From Raffaelea ambrosiae (lineage: Eukaryota; Ascomycota; Sordariomycetes; Ophiostomatales; Ophiostomataceae): a stretch of DNA of 64,000 nucleotides. The stretch's first letter is position 1. Each line of letters opens with the position of its first letter. Location: the NCBI GenBank assembly GCA_002778195.1, contig PCDI01000011.1, forward strand, positions 900,268 through 964,267. Reading direction: 5' to 3'. A model generated the notes under the pieces. The model did no database searches and was not told the DNA's origin. It saw only the letters and a program-made list of their open reading frames with translations. The position numbers were made by a program, and so were the translations under genes. Of the stretch, positions 10,743 to 20,575 are shown piece after piece.

Positions 10743-11946
10743 TCATGACCTCGCAACCTTGACCGCCTTGGCTGCCGCTGTCTGCAGCGCCAAAACGTCC
10801 GTCGCCACGTTCATCATGTGGTATCCCGCCGCCGCATAGTCCCGCGCCTGCTCCGGCGTCGCGGCATAGACACCGCAGCACGTCCCCGCCGCCTGGGCTG
10901 CCTTCAGGATGCGCGCCATGGCGTCTTGCACGGCCCCAGGGAACGCATCACCACCACCGCCGCCGCTGGCCCGGATGGGGTGGCCGATGTTGTTGGCCAG
11001 GTCAAAGGGCCCCACAAAAAGGGCGTCCACGAGGGGCGCAATGGCCTCCACGCAGTCGAGAGCTTCCTGGGTCTCGATCTGGACCAGCACAAGGACACTG
11101 TCGTTGGCCTGGTCGAGGTACTCGGTGAACGTGGGCAGCGTGGCCTTGTTTCGGTTGCTTCTCTCGACTGTCCGAAACCCCTGCATAGCCAGCGGCGAGC
11201 CGTAGCCGCGGCGGCCGAGTGGGGGGAATTTGCAGGCGCTGACGAGGGAGTAGACTTCGTCGACGGAGCGGATGAGCGGAGCGAGGATCTGTTTTGCGTG
11301 TCGGATGCGAGCGTGGTCAGTACAATCTGTGTATATCAATATACATATAGGATTGGTGGGAAGTCTGTCAGGGAAGGACGTACACCATGGGCTCCGCTAT
11401 CAAGGGCCCCTAAAGACTATTGTGTCAGCTCTTGCAATTATAAGCAATCAAGAATATATTGTGGCATTCTTACTCTTGACCATCCACGACTGAAAGTCTG
11501 GCAGACGGACAATGGGAGAAACGCCCTCTGCTGCAATGACAGGCACAGCCTCATGCATTGCAGCATCTACCTAGCAATCAGCTATATGTTTTGGGGGGGG
11601 TTGAACTAGAAGCAATGCCAGATATACCGTCAATCTGGCCATGTTCACAGTCGACCAATACCCAGTCGATGTCTGGAGTCCGGGCCAATGCCCGGGACAC
11701 ATTCGCTCCAGGCAACATCTGCCATAGTCCAAGGCTGGGTGGCTGGGGCGTATGACTGCTCTCTCTTAAACGCGTAAATGCTTGTTTCAACGGGTTGGCG
11801 CGTACCATGGGCAGTGCTGTCCGGACAGTTGTGCTGAACGGGCATGACCCATATCTCAGTTGGGATAGCCTCGGCCGACGAGACTGTAGGCCATATTGGC
11901 AGCTTCGCCGTGTAGCCGTTGATACGGGAAGACGAGCATGTGCCAT
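10743..11946 (-). CDS. HpcH/HpaI-type class II aldolase
   Basis: Four exons on the minus strand: 11946-11628, 11566-11474, 11409-11384 (only 26 nt) and 11288-10743, giving 327 residues. Starting instead at the ATG at 11808 gives 281, nearer the family's usual ~260. The longer start adds MAHARLPVSTATRRSCQYGL, a plausible mitochondrial presequence, so both starts are possible. Family marks are W-V-L-V-D-C-E-H-G (metal/substrate region), P-I-V-R-L-P, RALDSGAHGILAPL spread over three exons, GRRGYG, and VQIETQEALD followed by VDALFVGPFDLANNIGHP. These enzymes retro-aldol cleave 2-keto-3-deoxy or 4-hydroxy-2-oxo acids to pyruvate and an aldehyde using a divalent metal. The stop lies 52 nt from the stop of the convergent glutaredoxin-like gene. 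Confidence 0.9.
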
Positions 11947-12586
11947 TGGGCCCGATAGTTTCAAGCACAGGAAGAAATTTTATGCACAGAAGCCAGTAGC
12001 GATGCCGTCACCGCAGATCTAATCGTCTTGCGCGGGGGCTGTCTTGTATCTATCTCAGGGTCTCGACAGCTGCTTGCGGGGTCACGACGATGTATCCTAG
12101 CCCCAACAACTCCAACGCAACAGATTCCGTTATGGTATCCCTACTGCATATAGAACTACATAAACTCTCTCCTAGTTTAGTATTTGACTTTTATTTCTTC
12201 TTTCATTTTGCAAAGGGTCGTCCAGTTCTCTCGTGTAAACCCATCTGTCCTACATGAGCGGTGTGGCTGGTGGGGCATGCGCCACATTCTGGGAAGCTTG
12301 GTTATATCTAAAGTTTCGCCCAGCTTTTGCTTGGCCCGCATTTTCCTGCTGCTTTCGTGCTGAGGCGTGACGAAGACCAAGACGACGACGACGACGAACG
12401 AACCCGACTCGGAGGCGCTCAGTGTGTTTCCCCTTTCTCTCTGTCGACGGTTCATCCTCTGTGGTAAGAGGACGACGAGACAGTGCGACAGGTTCCTCCC
12501 TTCTCTCACCCGACAACCGGCTTTGCTGCTTTCGCGCGGGACAGCTTCGGGCTTGTCTCCGGGGCGGTCGAGGGACGCCTTACACC
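11947..12586. promoter_or_regulatory. Divergent promoter region, aldolase / LSM8
   Basis: 640 nt between divergent starts. A GAC/ACG-repeat patch lies at 12380-12399 and a pyrimidine-rich leader precedes LSM8. No gene is supported. Confidence 0.45.
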
Positions 12587-13022
12587 ATGGCCGCTCTTTT
12601 GAATAGCTATATCGAGAGTAGGTATTTTTTTGTTCACTTTATGGTTATGCTCATCGTCAACTGTTTCTGACATGCCCTCCCTAGAGAAGGTGCTCGTCCT
12701 GACGGTCGACTCGCGCATTCTTGTCGGCACTTTGACGTGCGTCGACCACTCGACCAACCTGGTAAGCTCTTATACTTCTGTCGGCAGACAGCTTGCTCTT
12801 ATTACAAATTCCAACCGTGGCATACAGGTCCTTCAATCCACGATCGAGCGCGTCATCAACACCCCAGATGACGCCGAACCATCGGCTGAGGTGCCTCTGG
12901 GCCTGTACATTGTGCGCGGCGACAACGTGTGCAGCATCGGCCTCGTGGACGAGGAGCTCGACGCATCAATCGACTGGAGCAAAGTGAAAGGCAGCGTAAT
13001 AGGGACCACCAAGCATATATGA
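12587..13022 (+). CDS. LSM8: U6 snRNA-associated Sm-like protein LSm8
   Basis: Three exons, 12587-12617, 12685-12761 and 12828-13022, give 100 residues. Introns are 67 nt (GTAGGT...CTAG) and 66 nt (GTAAGC...ACAG). The Sm1 motif spans KKVLVLTVDSRILVGTLTCVD...TNL and the Sm2 motif is LYIVRGDNVCSIG. The tail includes DWSKVKGSVIGTTKH, which is typical of LSm8. LSm8 defines the nuclear LSm2-8 ring that binds the 3' oligo(U) of U6 snRNA and acts in pre-mRNA splicing. Length and exon layout agree with other filamentous fungi. Confidence 0.95.
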
Positions 13023-13927
13023 GAACGAGGCGAACTCGGGCGGGAATGTGCGGTGTTGGGTTTGGAAAGAGTGACGGCACCAGGACACAGGAGGGAAAGA
13101 GCCACACAAAACACACAAAAGGGCATTCCCCAGCGTCGCTGGTAGACACGGCGGTTTATCAAGCCCCCTACTGGCCAGCAACACGGAACAAGCTTGCGAA
13201 GCCGGGCTGTTACTGGCATGCATGCTTTGTCTGGGAGAGCCTGGATCCTCAGACACGGACGTGTGTCCCTCCTGCAGCGAGGACACCGTCTTGACTACAT
13301 TAGTGGTATGGCGAACACAAAGAAACACGGTCGATGCCCACCTGCTACTGGCTTTTCATTTGCTGACTTTGTGACCAAAAGAACAAAAACGATACCCGAA
13401 TGAAGAGAGCAAGAGAGCTGAAAATAATGAAAGAATAAAGTGTGTTTCACCACACACGCCAGCTGCCACCCCAAGCTGCAAGCTGAGAAAGAGAACGTCC
13501 GTGAGTCATGATATGTTGTATTTTTTTGCCCTTTCTACTCTGAAAACTGTGAAGAACGAAGAACGAGACAGGAGGCGCTTCTCTTGCCCAGAGGTGCCCG
13601 AAAGAGTAAGTTATGGCGAGCAAAATGGTCGAAATGCTCCACCTGTGATTGGTGCCTAACATGGGTGAATTCAGGGCGTACGGTGTTTGCGTTTTGCATC
13701 GTCTTAGTTGACGGGATTGGCACTAATGCCGGGGTACGAATAGCGAATATTTAGTGGGTAGTTGCCCCGGACATTTCTTACAGACGACACCGGTCATCCC
13801 TTTTCCTCTTTCTGACATACCACAATTTATTGTTCTTTTGGAATAGATTTCTTGCCTCTATTCTCTCTCTTTTTTCTATCCTGTTTTTTGTTTTATCATA
13901 TTCTTCCTCCTAGCAGACGACTGCGAG
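13023..13927. other. Intergenic between LSM8 and the MOSC fusion gene
   Basis: About 900 nt. The last 70 nt before the downstream ATG are strongly pyrimidine-rich, as in many fungal leaders. No coding region is supported. Confidence 0.5.
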
Positions 13928-16020
13928 ATGGTCTCGACCAGCCTGTTACAAGGGCCCTTATCTGGTCAGCCCAGATCTGCGGAGATGCGCGAAGAACTGA
14001 TGTTTGGCGATGCTACCAGAGCACTGGCAGCTCCCGCCATTGACCTGAGGGCCCCCGTCACAAGCGATGTGATCCTGGAGGTGCGCAGCGGCAAGATGAA
14101 GCTCATGGATGGGATCAATGTCCTCTCGGGCATCGACAAGAGCATCTGCAACGGGCCAGTCGAGGTGACATCTATGGGAATCGTGGGAGAGTACGTGCAA
14201 GCCTGGAGACAATTCAATAGTTGTCAACACTGTGTGTGCTAATAGAAGGATTAGTGAGCACGACTACATCTTTCACGGCGGACTGGACAAAGCTGTTCAC
14301 GGGTGTAAGCAAATCACACGCACCGAGGTCAAGGCGTTTGTGGCCCGGGATGACCCTCTTGTCTTCCGTCTCGCATCTGGCCAGGACTGACTGTGGTTTC
14401 CCAGACTGCTGTACACACTATGAGGATTGGAAGCGCGAGTTTCCCACCGCGGCCGAGCGGTTCCGGCCGGGCGGCTTTGGCGAGAACCTCGTGTTTGCCC
14501 GTCTCAACGAGCGCAACATCCACATTGGGGATGTCTTTGCCGTCGGTCATAGCAGTGGCGACGACGACAGCAACGACGACGACGACGGGCTTCTGCTCCA
14601 GGTCAGCCTCCCGCGGCAGCCGTGCTTCAAGCTGAGCCACCGGTTCGGCCTCAAGGACTTTGCGCCCAACACGACACGCACCAGCCGCACGGGCTGGTAC
14701 TACCGCGTGTTGCGGGACGGCAGCGTCCAGGCCGGCGACGAGGTGCGGCTGGTCCGCCGGCCACACCCGGACTGGCCCCTCGAGCGCGTCCAGGAGTACC
14801 TCCACCGCGACCCCAACAACATGGCCATGGTCGAGCAGCTGGCCGCCATTGACGAGTTTGGCGACGAGTGCAAGAACGCCTTCCGCAGCCGCATCGCCAA
14901 GCACCAGGCCAAGGCACGCCGGCAGCAGAGAAAGCTGGCCGCCGCCGCCGCCGCCGCCCAGAGTGGTGAGAGTGGTGAGAGTGGTGGCTCTGCCGAATGG
15001 CGGGACTTTCGGGTGGTCGAGAAGAAGGCCTTGACGCCGCGTGTCACGTCGTTTGTGTTCGAGGCCGTCACACGCGACGACGACCTGGACGAGGATGCCG
15101 TCCCCAGCAGCGGCGCCCACGTCCGGCTGCGTCTGGGCCGACAAAAACTCGTGCGGTCGTACTCGCTGGTGGGCGGCGACCCGAACCGGTTCGAGCTGGG
15201 CGTGTCGTACGACGGCGCGGCGTCGTCGCGGGGCGGGTCGCGCTACCTGCACGAGTCGGTGGAGGTGGGCAGCATCGTGCAGGCGGGCCACTTTGCCGCC
15301 GGCGTGCCCCTGGTGGCGGCCAGCCGGCACGTCTTTGTGGCGGGCGGGATTGGTATCACGGCGTTCCTGGGCCATCTGCAGCACATGCACCGCATCCACC
15401 TGAGCTACCAGCTGCACTATGCGGTCCGGTCGGGCGCGCCCCAAGACATACCGTATCGCGAGATCCTGCAGGCGCTCGGCGAGGACACCGACGACGCCGA
15501 CAACAGCGAGGCGGTCGTGCTGTACGACGGCGCGCGGGGCGAGCGCATGGACCTGGCGCGGATCGTGGCGGACCTGCCGTGGAACGCGCGGATCAATTTC
15601 TGCGGGCCGCCGCGGATGATGGAGGAGGCGCAGCGGGTGGTGCGGGCCGCGGGGCTGGCCGAGAGCGACGTGCACTTTGAGGCCTTTACCGCGGACACGA
15701 GTGGCGATCCATTCGAGGTGGTGGTGGTGCGCAAGAAGAGCGACGCCTCGGACGAGGCGTCCAAGACGAGCGACGCCCCAGATGAACACGTGCTCCAAGT
15801 GGACGAGGACGAGACGCTCTTGGAGGTGCTGCAAAGACAGCTGGGCGGCACCGCGGTGGCCTCCTCGTGCGAGGTGGGCAACTGTGCGACGTGCAAGGTG
15901 ACGGTGAAGAGCGGACGCGTCGAGCACCGGGGCACGGCGCTGACCGCCGAAGACAAGAGCGCGGGCGCGATGCTGTCGTGTGTGAGCCGGGGCATTGGGC
16001 GGATCGTGATTGAGCTATGA
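13928..16020 (+). CDS. MOSC - flavin/NAD reductase - [2Fe-2S] ferredoxin fusion protein
   Basis: Three exons, 13928-14190, 14255-14304 and 14405-16020, give 642 residues; introns are 64 and 100 nt. The N-terminal third is a MOSC domain of YiiM type (VEVTSMGIVGED, HGGLDKAVHGY, GGFGENLVF, then PRQPCFKLSHRFG with C178, the expected molybdenum-binding Cys). The middle is a ferredoxin-reductase-like module with R-S-Y-S-L-V-G-G (flavin binding) and VAGGIGITAF (NAD(P) binding). The C-terminus is a plant-type [2Fe-2S] domain with C593-x4-C598-x2-C601 and C630. Electrons would flow NAD(P)H to flavin to Fe-S to Mo cofactor. YiiM-type proteins reduce N-hydroxylated bases and amidoximes, so a self-contained N-reductase is the likely role. 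Fungus-specific additions are an Asp-rich insert inside MOSC and an Ala/Gly/Ser linker near residues 285-302. Antisense open frames here are shadows. Confidence 0.92.
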
Positions 16021-16465
16021 AGAGAAGTCCGGGTGGATTTGCCGTGTTTATGTGTGTATGAATTCCTTTTTGGAAACGATGACGGGCATATGACAGTCCA
16101 GACGAGAGATGAATTGCGTGTTTGTTTTCATTTTTAGCTCTATCTTTATGAGTGGTGATACACCAGTACGTGTGCATGTGCGGACGATATGCTGTCCGTG
16201 TAACCGATATCCAACAGTACACATCTCCTATATGTAGTTGTGTTCGGGGCGATTCTTGGTCGGCCCTGGCTCCCAAGTGGCCTGTTTATGTAGGATGTGT
16301 GCAGCAGAGCAGAGATGGGTCTCCACACGCCCCGGCTGCAGCAGCTCTTCGAGCAGGCCTGCCCCTTTGTTTTTGTGTGCGGCTTGTCCTTGCCTTGTGT
16401 GTTGTTTGGTTGGTTTTTTTCTTTCTCCTTCCCCGTGTTGGTCCCAGACCGGCAGGGGTTCGCAT
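16021..16465. other. Intergenic, convergent 3' ends
   Basis: 445 nt between the MOSC fusion and the MFS gene; no gene seen. Confidence 0.6.
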
Positions 16466-18301
16466 TCAGACGGGGCTGTTTCTGTCGTCGGCTGTGCCCG
16501 GCGCCGAGGCCGCGGCACTGCCCATGTGCAGAGTTGTTTCCTTTTCCGTCGCCGCTTCGTTGTGCTTCGGACCGTCTTTGCCATTGTGGTCTTGCTCCTG
16601 CTGGACCTGCTGGACCCGTTGTTGCTGTTGCTGCTGCTGCTGCTGTGAGAGTGGCCGCGGCTCCCGCTCGTCGTCGCTCGCCTTGCTGGCGGTGCTGCCG
16701 TCTGCGGGCAGCGCCGGGCGTATGCTGAACTCGCCCACCCACAGCGCTGCCGGGATGCTCCCGGCCACGCAGAACAGCGCCAGCGCCCACGACACCGTCG
16801 CCCACCCGTAGTCCGCCTGGATGTAGCCCGACGCCAGGCTGCCCAGCGCGCTGCCCAGCGCAAACGACATGGTGTACAGCCCGTAGCCCAGCCCGTTGGC
16901 GCCGTTCTCGTCGTACAGGCCCGGCCGCTCCCGCAGCCGCGCCTCAATGGCAAAGCTGATCTCCGCCATCAGCGGCACGTTGCCAAACGTCAGCGTCGAG
17001 CCCACCACGGCCAGCAGCGCCGCCAGCAGCACCTTGTCGCGGACCGTGTTCGCGTCGACCAAGCGCAGACACACGAGCACGGGCACCGAGCCGGCCAGCC
17101 CAAACAGGGTCAGCCACTTGGCGCCGAAGCGGTCGGCCAGCAGGCCGACCACCGGGGAGATGACGGCGGGCGGCAGGTAGGGGGCAAAGAACAAGAGCCC
17201 GGCCGCGGACGAGGACCAGCCAAAGAGGTCGTGGACAAAGAGCGGCAGGACCGTGTCGAACGACGTCACAATGGCGGCGAGAATGACGGAGCCGAACAGG
17301 GCGGCCAGCAGGCGGGTCGAGCGGAGCAGGATCAGGATCCGGCGCACACCCCGGATGGGCGGCTTGGCGTCTGGTGTGTCTGGTGCGTCTGGTGCGTCTG
17401 GTGCGTCTGGTGCGTCTGGTGTCGTTGTCGTCGTCATCGTCGTCATCGTCGTCGTCGCTCGGGGCTCTTCTTCTGCTGCTGGCTGTCCGAGATCCTTCTC
17501 CGGGGGGTCGGTCGAGGGTGCCGGGGCGCCCATGCCCGCCGCGTGTGTCCTCCCCGCAGCGGACAGGATGCCGGCATGGTTCTCTACGTCGACGTCGGCG
17601 GTCGTCGTCGTCATCGTCGTTGCCGCGTCGCCCTCCCTCTGGAGCCAGTGGCGGGCCGTCTTCTGCTCGATCATCAGCAGGCGCAGCACAATGTCGACGG
17701 CGATGAGGCCAAAGGCGACGTAGTAGACGGCATAGTAGCCGGCGCTGGCATAGACATAGCCGCCGACGAGCGGCGACAGCAGCAGGCCCAGGGCGATGGC
17801 AATGCTGGTGTAGCCCATGGCCAGGCCGACGCGGTTGCCCATGGTGTCGACCAGCAGGGCCAGGCCGACGCTCCACACGACGGCGGCGCTCAGCCCCTGC
17901 AGCAGACGGCCGGCCACAAAGGTGCCGACGCTGGTGCCGACGCACAGCATGACGGTGGCGCCGGCCAGGGCGACCAGGCCCAAGAGCAGCGGCATGCGGC
18001 GCGAGGAGGTGTGGTCGGCATAGAAGCCGGCGAGGGGGCTGCCGACAAAGAGGGCAATGCCGTAGCAGGCCAGCAGGATGGCGTTCCAGCGCTGGACCTG
18101 GTCCTCGGGAACGCCGGCGCGGACGGTCAGCGAGAAGGGCAGCACGGGGACGACGAGGCCGTAGAGGAAGATGTCGGTGAAGACGGCGATGCAGACGGTG
18201 GCGACGATGAACGAGGTGGAGGAGCGGAAGCGGAGAAAGGGCGGCGGCGGCGGCAGGGGACGGCCGGCCTGCGGGCCGCTGCTGAAGAGTTGTTTGAACA
18301 T
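16466..18301 (-). CDS. MFS transporter, DHA1-like drug/amine exporter type
   Basis: A single exon of 611 residues. The start is placed at the ATG at 18301 (MFKQLFSSGPQAGRP). The frame stays open upstream to an ATG at 18463, but that extension is only Phe/Leu/Ser runs from a (GAA)n-like tract and is unlikely to be used. Twelve hydrophobic segments fall in two halves. The first half has AVFTDIFLYGLVVPVLPF and GSPLAGFYADHTSSRR (the MFS loop-2/3 G-x-x-x-D-x-x-x-R-R motif). Its partner in the second half is PVVGLLADRFGAKW. The central cytosolic loop is long and unusual, with Thr runs and four APD repeats (DAPDAPDAPDAPDTPDA). The family exports drugs, amines or metabolites by proton antiport; the substrate is unknown. 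No biosynthetic cluster surrounds it. Confidence 0.9.
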   Translation of the reverse strand: MFKQLFSSGPQAGRPLPPPPPFLRFRSSTSFIVATVCIAVFTDIFLYGLVVPVLPFSLTVRAGVPEDQVQRWNAILLACYGIALFVGSPLAGFYADHTSSRRMPLLLGLVALAGATVMLCVGTSVGTFVAGRLLQGLSAAVVWSVGLALLVDTMGNRVGLAMGYTSIAIALGLLLSPLVGGYVYASAGYYAVYYVAFGLIAVDIVLRLLMIEQKTARHWLQREGDAATTMTTTTADVDVENHAGILSAAGRTHAAGMGAPAPSTDPPEKDLGQPAAEEEPRATTTMTTMTTTTTPDAPDAPDAPDAPDTPDAKPPIRGVRRILILLRSTRLLAALFGSVILAAIVTSFDTVLPLFVHDLFGWSSSAAGLLFFAPYLPPAVISPVVGLLADRFGAKWLTLFGLAGSVPVLVCLRLVDANTVRDKVLLAALLAVVGSTLTFGNVPLMAEISFAIEARLRERPGLYDENGANGLGYGLYTMSFALGSALGSLASGYIQADYGWATVSWALALFCVAGSIPAALWVGEFSIRPALPADGSTASKASDDEREPRPLSQQQQQQQQQRVQQVQQEQDHNGKDGPKHNEAATEKETTLHMGSAAASAPGTADDRNSPV

Positions 18302-19480
18302 TGGTGGAGGAGGTGGAAGAAAGGAAAGAAGGGGAAGAAGAAAGAAGAAGAAAGAAAGAAGAAAGAAGACGAAGAAGAAAGAAAGAAGAAGAAAGAAAGA
18401 AGCAAGAAGAACGAAGAAAGAAGAAAGAAGACGAAGAGAAGAAGCAAGATAAAAAGAAGACAAACCCCCACGAAAGTCAAAGTAGATAAAAACCCAGGCC
18501 CAGTCAAGCTCGCTTGCCCATGTGAATCAAGCTTTGTTCTGCGAGAGTGTCTATTGAGCAAAGACGGCGATTCGGAACGATCTCCAAGAGACTCGAGCTT
18601 TTTCACAGTACTCGATTCCACCGAGACGACACAACCGGCGCCCAAAAAAATAAGAAAGGCGGAAAGAAGAAGCCAAGCGGCGGACGGGCCACGAGCTACG
18701 TGCGCAGGGTTGTAATGCCAACCCCGGCAAGTGCCTCAAGCGCCTCCGATGACCGCCAAGGTGGAGATGCAGTCAGACGGCCGTAACGATACGCCAGGTA
18801 GAAGCCAGCTAGCGCACGACAGTGAGGAAGACAGAGATATGCACCCACAAGGACGTTCCCTCCCTCACGAACCCCCCCGCACACGGTCAAACGGGCGCAG
18901 GGCCCCGCAAGAGCTTGGGCAATCCGGTCCATTCCAGCTAGCCCAACCCAATCAACTCGTTCTCATTGCGCTGTTCTTGGTCACTGCTGTCGCGTCTCTT
19001 TTCTGCAAATCCAAACAGTCCAGCTCTGGCGATCCAGCTGGGGAGGCGGGTGTGCGCACATGGCTCTTTCCTGCCTGCTTGGATCGACTAGAAAGCCGGG
19101 TTAGGCTAATCGTTCCGGGCGTACTCGGAACCCCCAGCTTGGCAAGCGAAGTGAGAGACTAACATCGACAATGTAGAAGTGGTGTACTACACCGTAATAA
19201 TAAGCCCGAAGCAGATCTAGCGCCTATGGAGCCCGATCGGGACTAGTGTGGATATTGTGCTTGTTCGAGCATGTGATTGGGCTAACTTTAATTGATGACT
19301 GGGGCGCAGAAAAAAAAACCGTTTATCGTTATCGCAAGCAAGGGCGGGTGAGACAGGCCAAAAAAAAAAAAGAGAGCAGCTTCACACAGGACCAACAGCC
19401 ACGACCACGGCCTCCACACTCAACACATACGTCCACGACCAACGCAGCGAGCCCTTGTGTCGTCCTACAGCAAAGCAGCC
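18302..19480. promoter_or_regulatory. Divergent promoter region, MFS / RRP7
   Basis: 1.18 kb between divergent starts. The left 170 nt is an almost pure purine tract on the plus strand (see the repeat entry). The rest holds no supported gene. Confidence 0.5.
18305..18470. repeat. Polypurine (GAA/GAAA/AGAAG) microsatellite tract
   Basis: About 165 nt of nearly uninterrupted purines on the plus strand, built from GAA, GAAA and GAC-interrupted units. It lies directly upstream of the MFS start codon. Such long purine-pyrimidine tracts can form triplex DNA and are length-unstable. Confidence 0.85.
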
Positions 19481-20575
19481 ATGGCGCCCGTACCGACACT
19501 GGGCGACTTCTACGTCCTGCCCATCCGCATGCCGCCGATGCCTTCGCTGGCCACGGCCCAGCCCGCCACACACTTTGTCTACGTCCGCCCACACACGCCC
19601 AAGGTCCCGTCCGCCCACGACCAGCGCAGCCTCTTCCTGGCCAACGTGCCCGTCGACAGCACGGAAGCGGCTTTCCGGGCCGTGTTTGCCTCTCTGGTGG
19701 GCGCGGGGCGCTTCGAGAGCATCACCTTTGCCGACGAGCGGCGCCGGAAACAACGGCCGCCACCCAGAGCTGGTGGGAGAGACGACGACGACGAGGACGA
19801 CGATGACGAGGACGACAAAGACAGCGAAGAGGCGACGATGGCAGGGGCCACAGGAGCGGGCGATCTGCCGGCCCAAGCGGCACGGCTCGCCGCTCTCCAG
19901 TCGCGGAAACGGAAGAGGGAGGGAGGCGGCGCCGCCCAGAGCAGCCAGGCGGAGGCGGACAAGAAGGCGGCAGCGGCGGCGGCGGAGCGGCGGGCCGAGC
20001 AGAGGGCGGCCCTGCCCGACACCTGGACGCGCCGTCTGCGCCGCAGCGGCAGCACGGCCGTCGTCCTGCTGGCGGACACCCACAGCGTGCGGCTCGTCCT
20101 GCAGGCGATCGCCAAGCTGGCCAAAGGGGGCAGCCGCGACGGGCCCGCGTGGCCGGCCGGCGCCCCGTGGGGCGCGCCCTGGCTCGCGGCGCACAACCGC
20201 CTGGCGTACCCCGACCCCGCCGCGGTCAAGGCCTCGGTCGACGCCTTTTTCGAGCTGTACAACCGCCGCGAGGCCGAGGCTGCGGCGCTGGCCAAGCGCC
20301 TGCGCAACGAGCCCGACGCCGACGGCTTTGTCACGGTGACCAGCGGCGGCAACCACCGGCACGCGCCGGCGCGGCGCAACGAGGCCGAGGCGGCGCGGGC
20401 GAAGCAGGAGGCCAAGCAGGCGCGCAAGCAGGAGAACATGCCCAATTTCTACAAGTTCCAGCTGCGGGAGCGGTGGAAGGCGGAGCAGGTGGAGATGAAA
20501 CGCCAGTTCGAAGAGGACCAGCGGCGGGTGGCAGCGACACGGGAGCAGCGGGGCAAGTTCAAGCCGGAGATGTGA
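19481..20575 (+). CDS. RRP7: Ribosomal RNA-processing protein 7
   Basis: A single exon of 364 residues starting at ATG 19481 (context CAGCC-ATG-G). The N-terminus FYVLPIRMPPMPS and HDQRSLFLANVPVDSTEAAFRAVFASL is the RRM-like fold of Rrp7. An acidic insert (DDDDEDDDDEDDKDSEE) interrupts the domain. The second half contains STAVVLLADTHSVRLVLQAI. The C-terminal Rrp7 domain ends in MPNFYKFQLRERWKAEQ followed by a charged helix and GKFKPEM. Rrp7 belongs to the UtpC/CURI subcomplex of the 90S pre-ribosome and is needed for early 18S rRNA maturation in the nucleolus. The length is close to other filamentous-fungal Rrp7 proteins. Other-frame open regions here are shadows. Confidence 0.93.
   Translation: MAPVPTLGDFYVLPIRMPPMPSLATAQPATHFVYVRPHTPKVPSAHDQRSLFLANVPVDSTEAAFRAVFASLVGAGRFESITFADERRRKQRPPPRAGGRDDDDEDDDDEDDKDSEEATMAGATGAGDLPAQAARLAALQSRKRKREGGGAAQSSQAEADKKAAAAAAERRAEQRAALPDTWTRRLRRSGSTAVVLLADTHSVRLVLQAIAKLAKGGSRDGPAWPAGAPWGAPWLAAHNRLAYPDPAAVKASVDAFFELYNRREAEAAALAKRLRNEPDADGFVTVTSGGNHRHAPARRNEAEAARAKQEAKQARKQENMPNFYKFQLRERWKAEQVEMKRQFEEDQRRVAATREQRGKFKPEM

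Noticed and set aside
14329..15927. 532-codon minus-strand ORF
   Set aside because: Antisense shadow of the MOSC-reductase-ferredoxin coding sequence, caused by high GC at third positions.
18302..18463. Upstream ATG extending the MFS protein with a hydrophobic Phe/Leu leader
   Set aside because: The 54 extra residues are encoded by a microsatellite and a normal N-terminus starts at 18301; kept only as an observation.
17231..18715. 494-codon plus-strand ORF
   Set aside because: Antisense of the MFS transporter, then reads the purine tract as Lys/Glu/Arg runs; no protein-like content.
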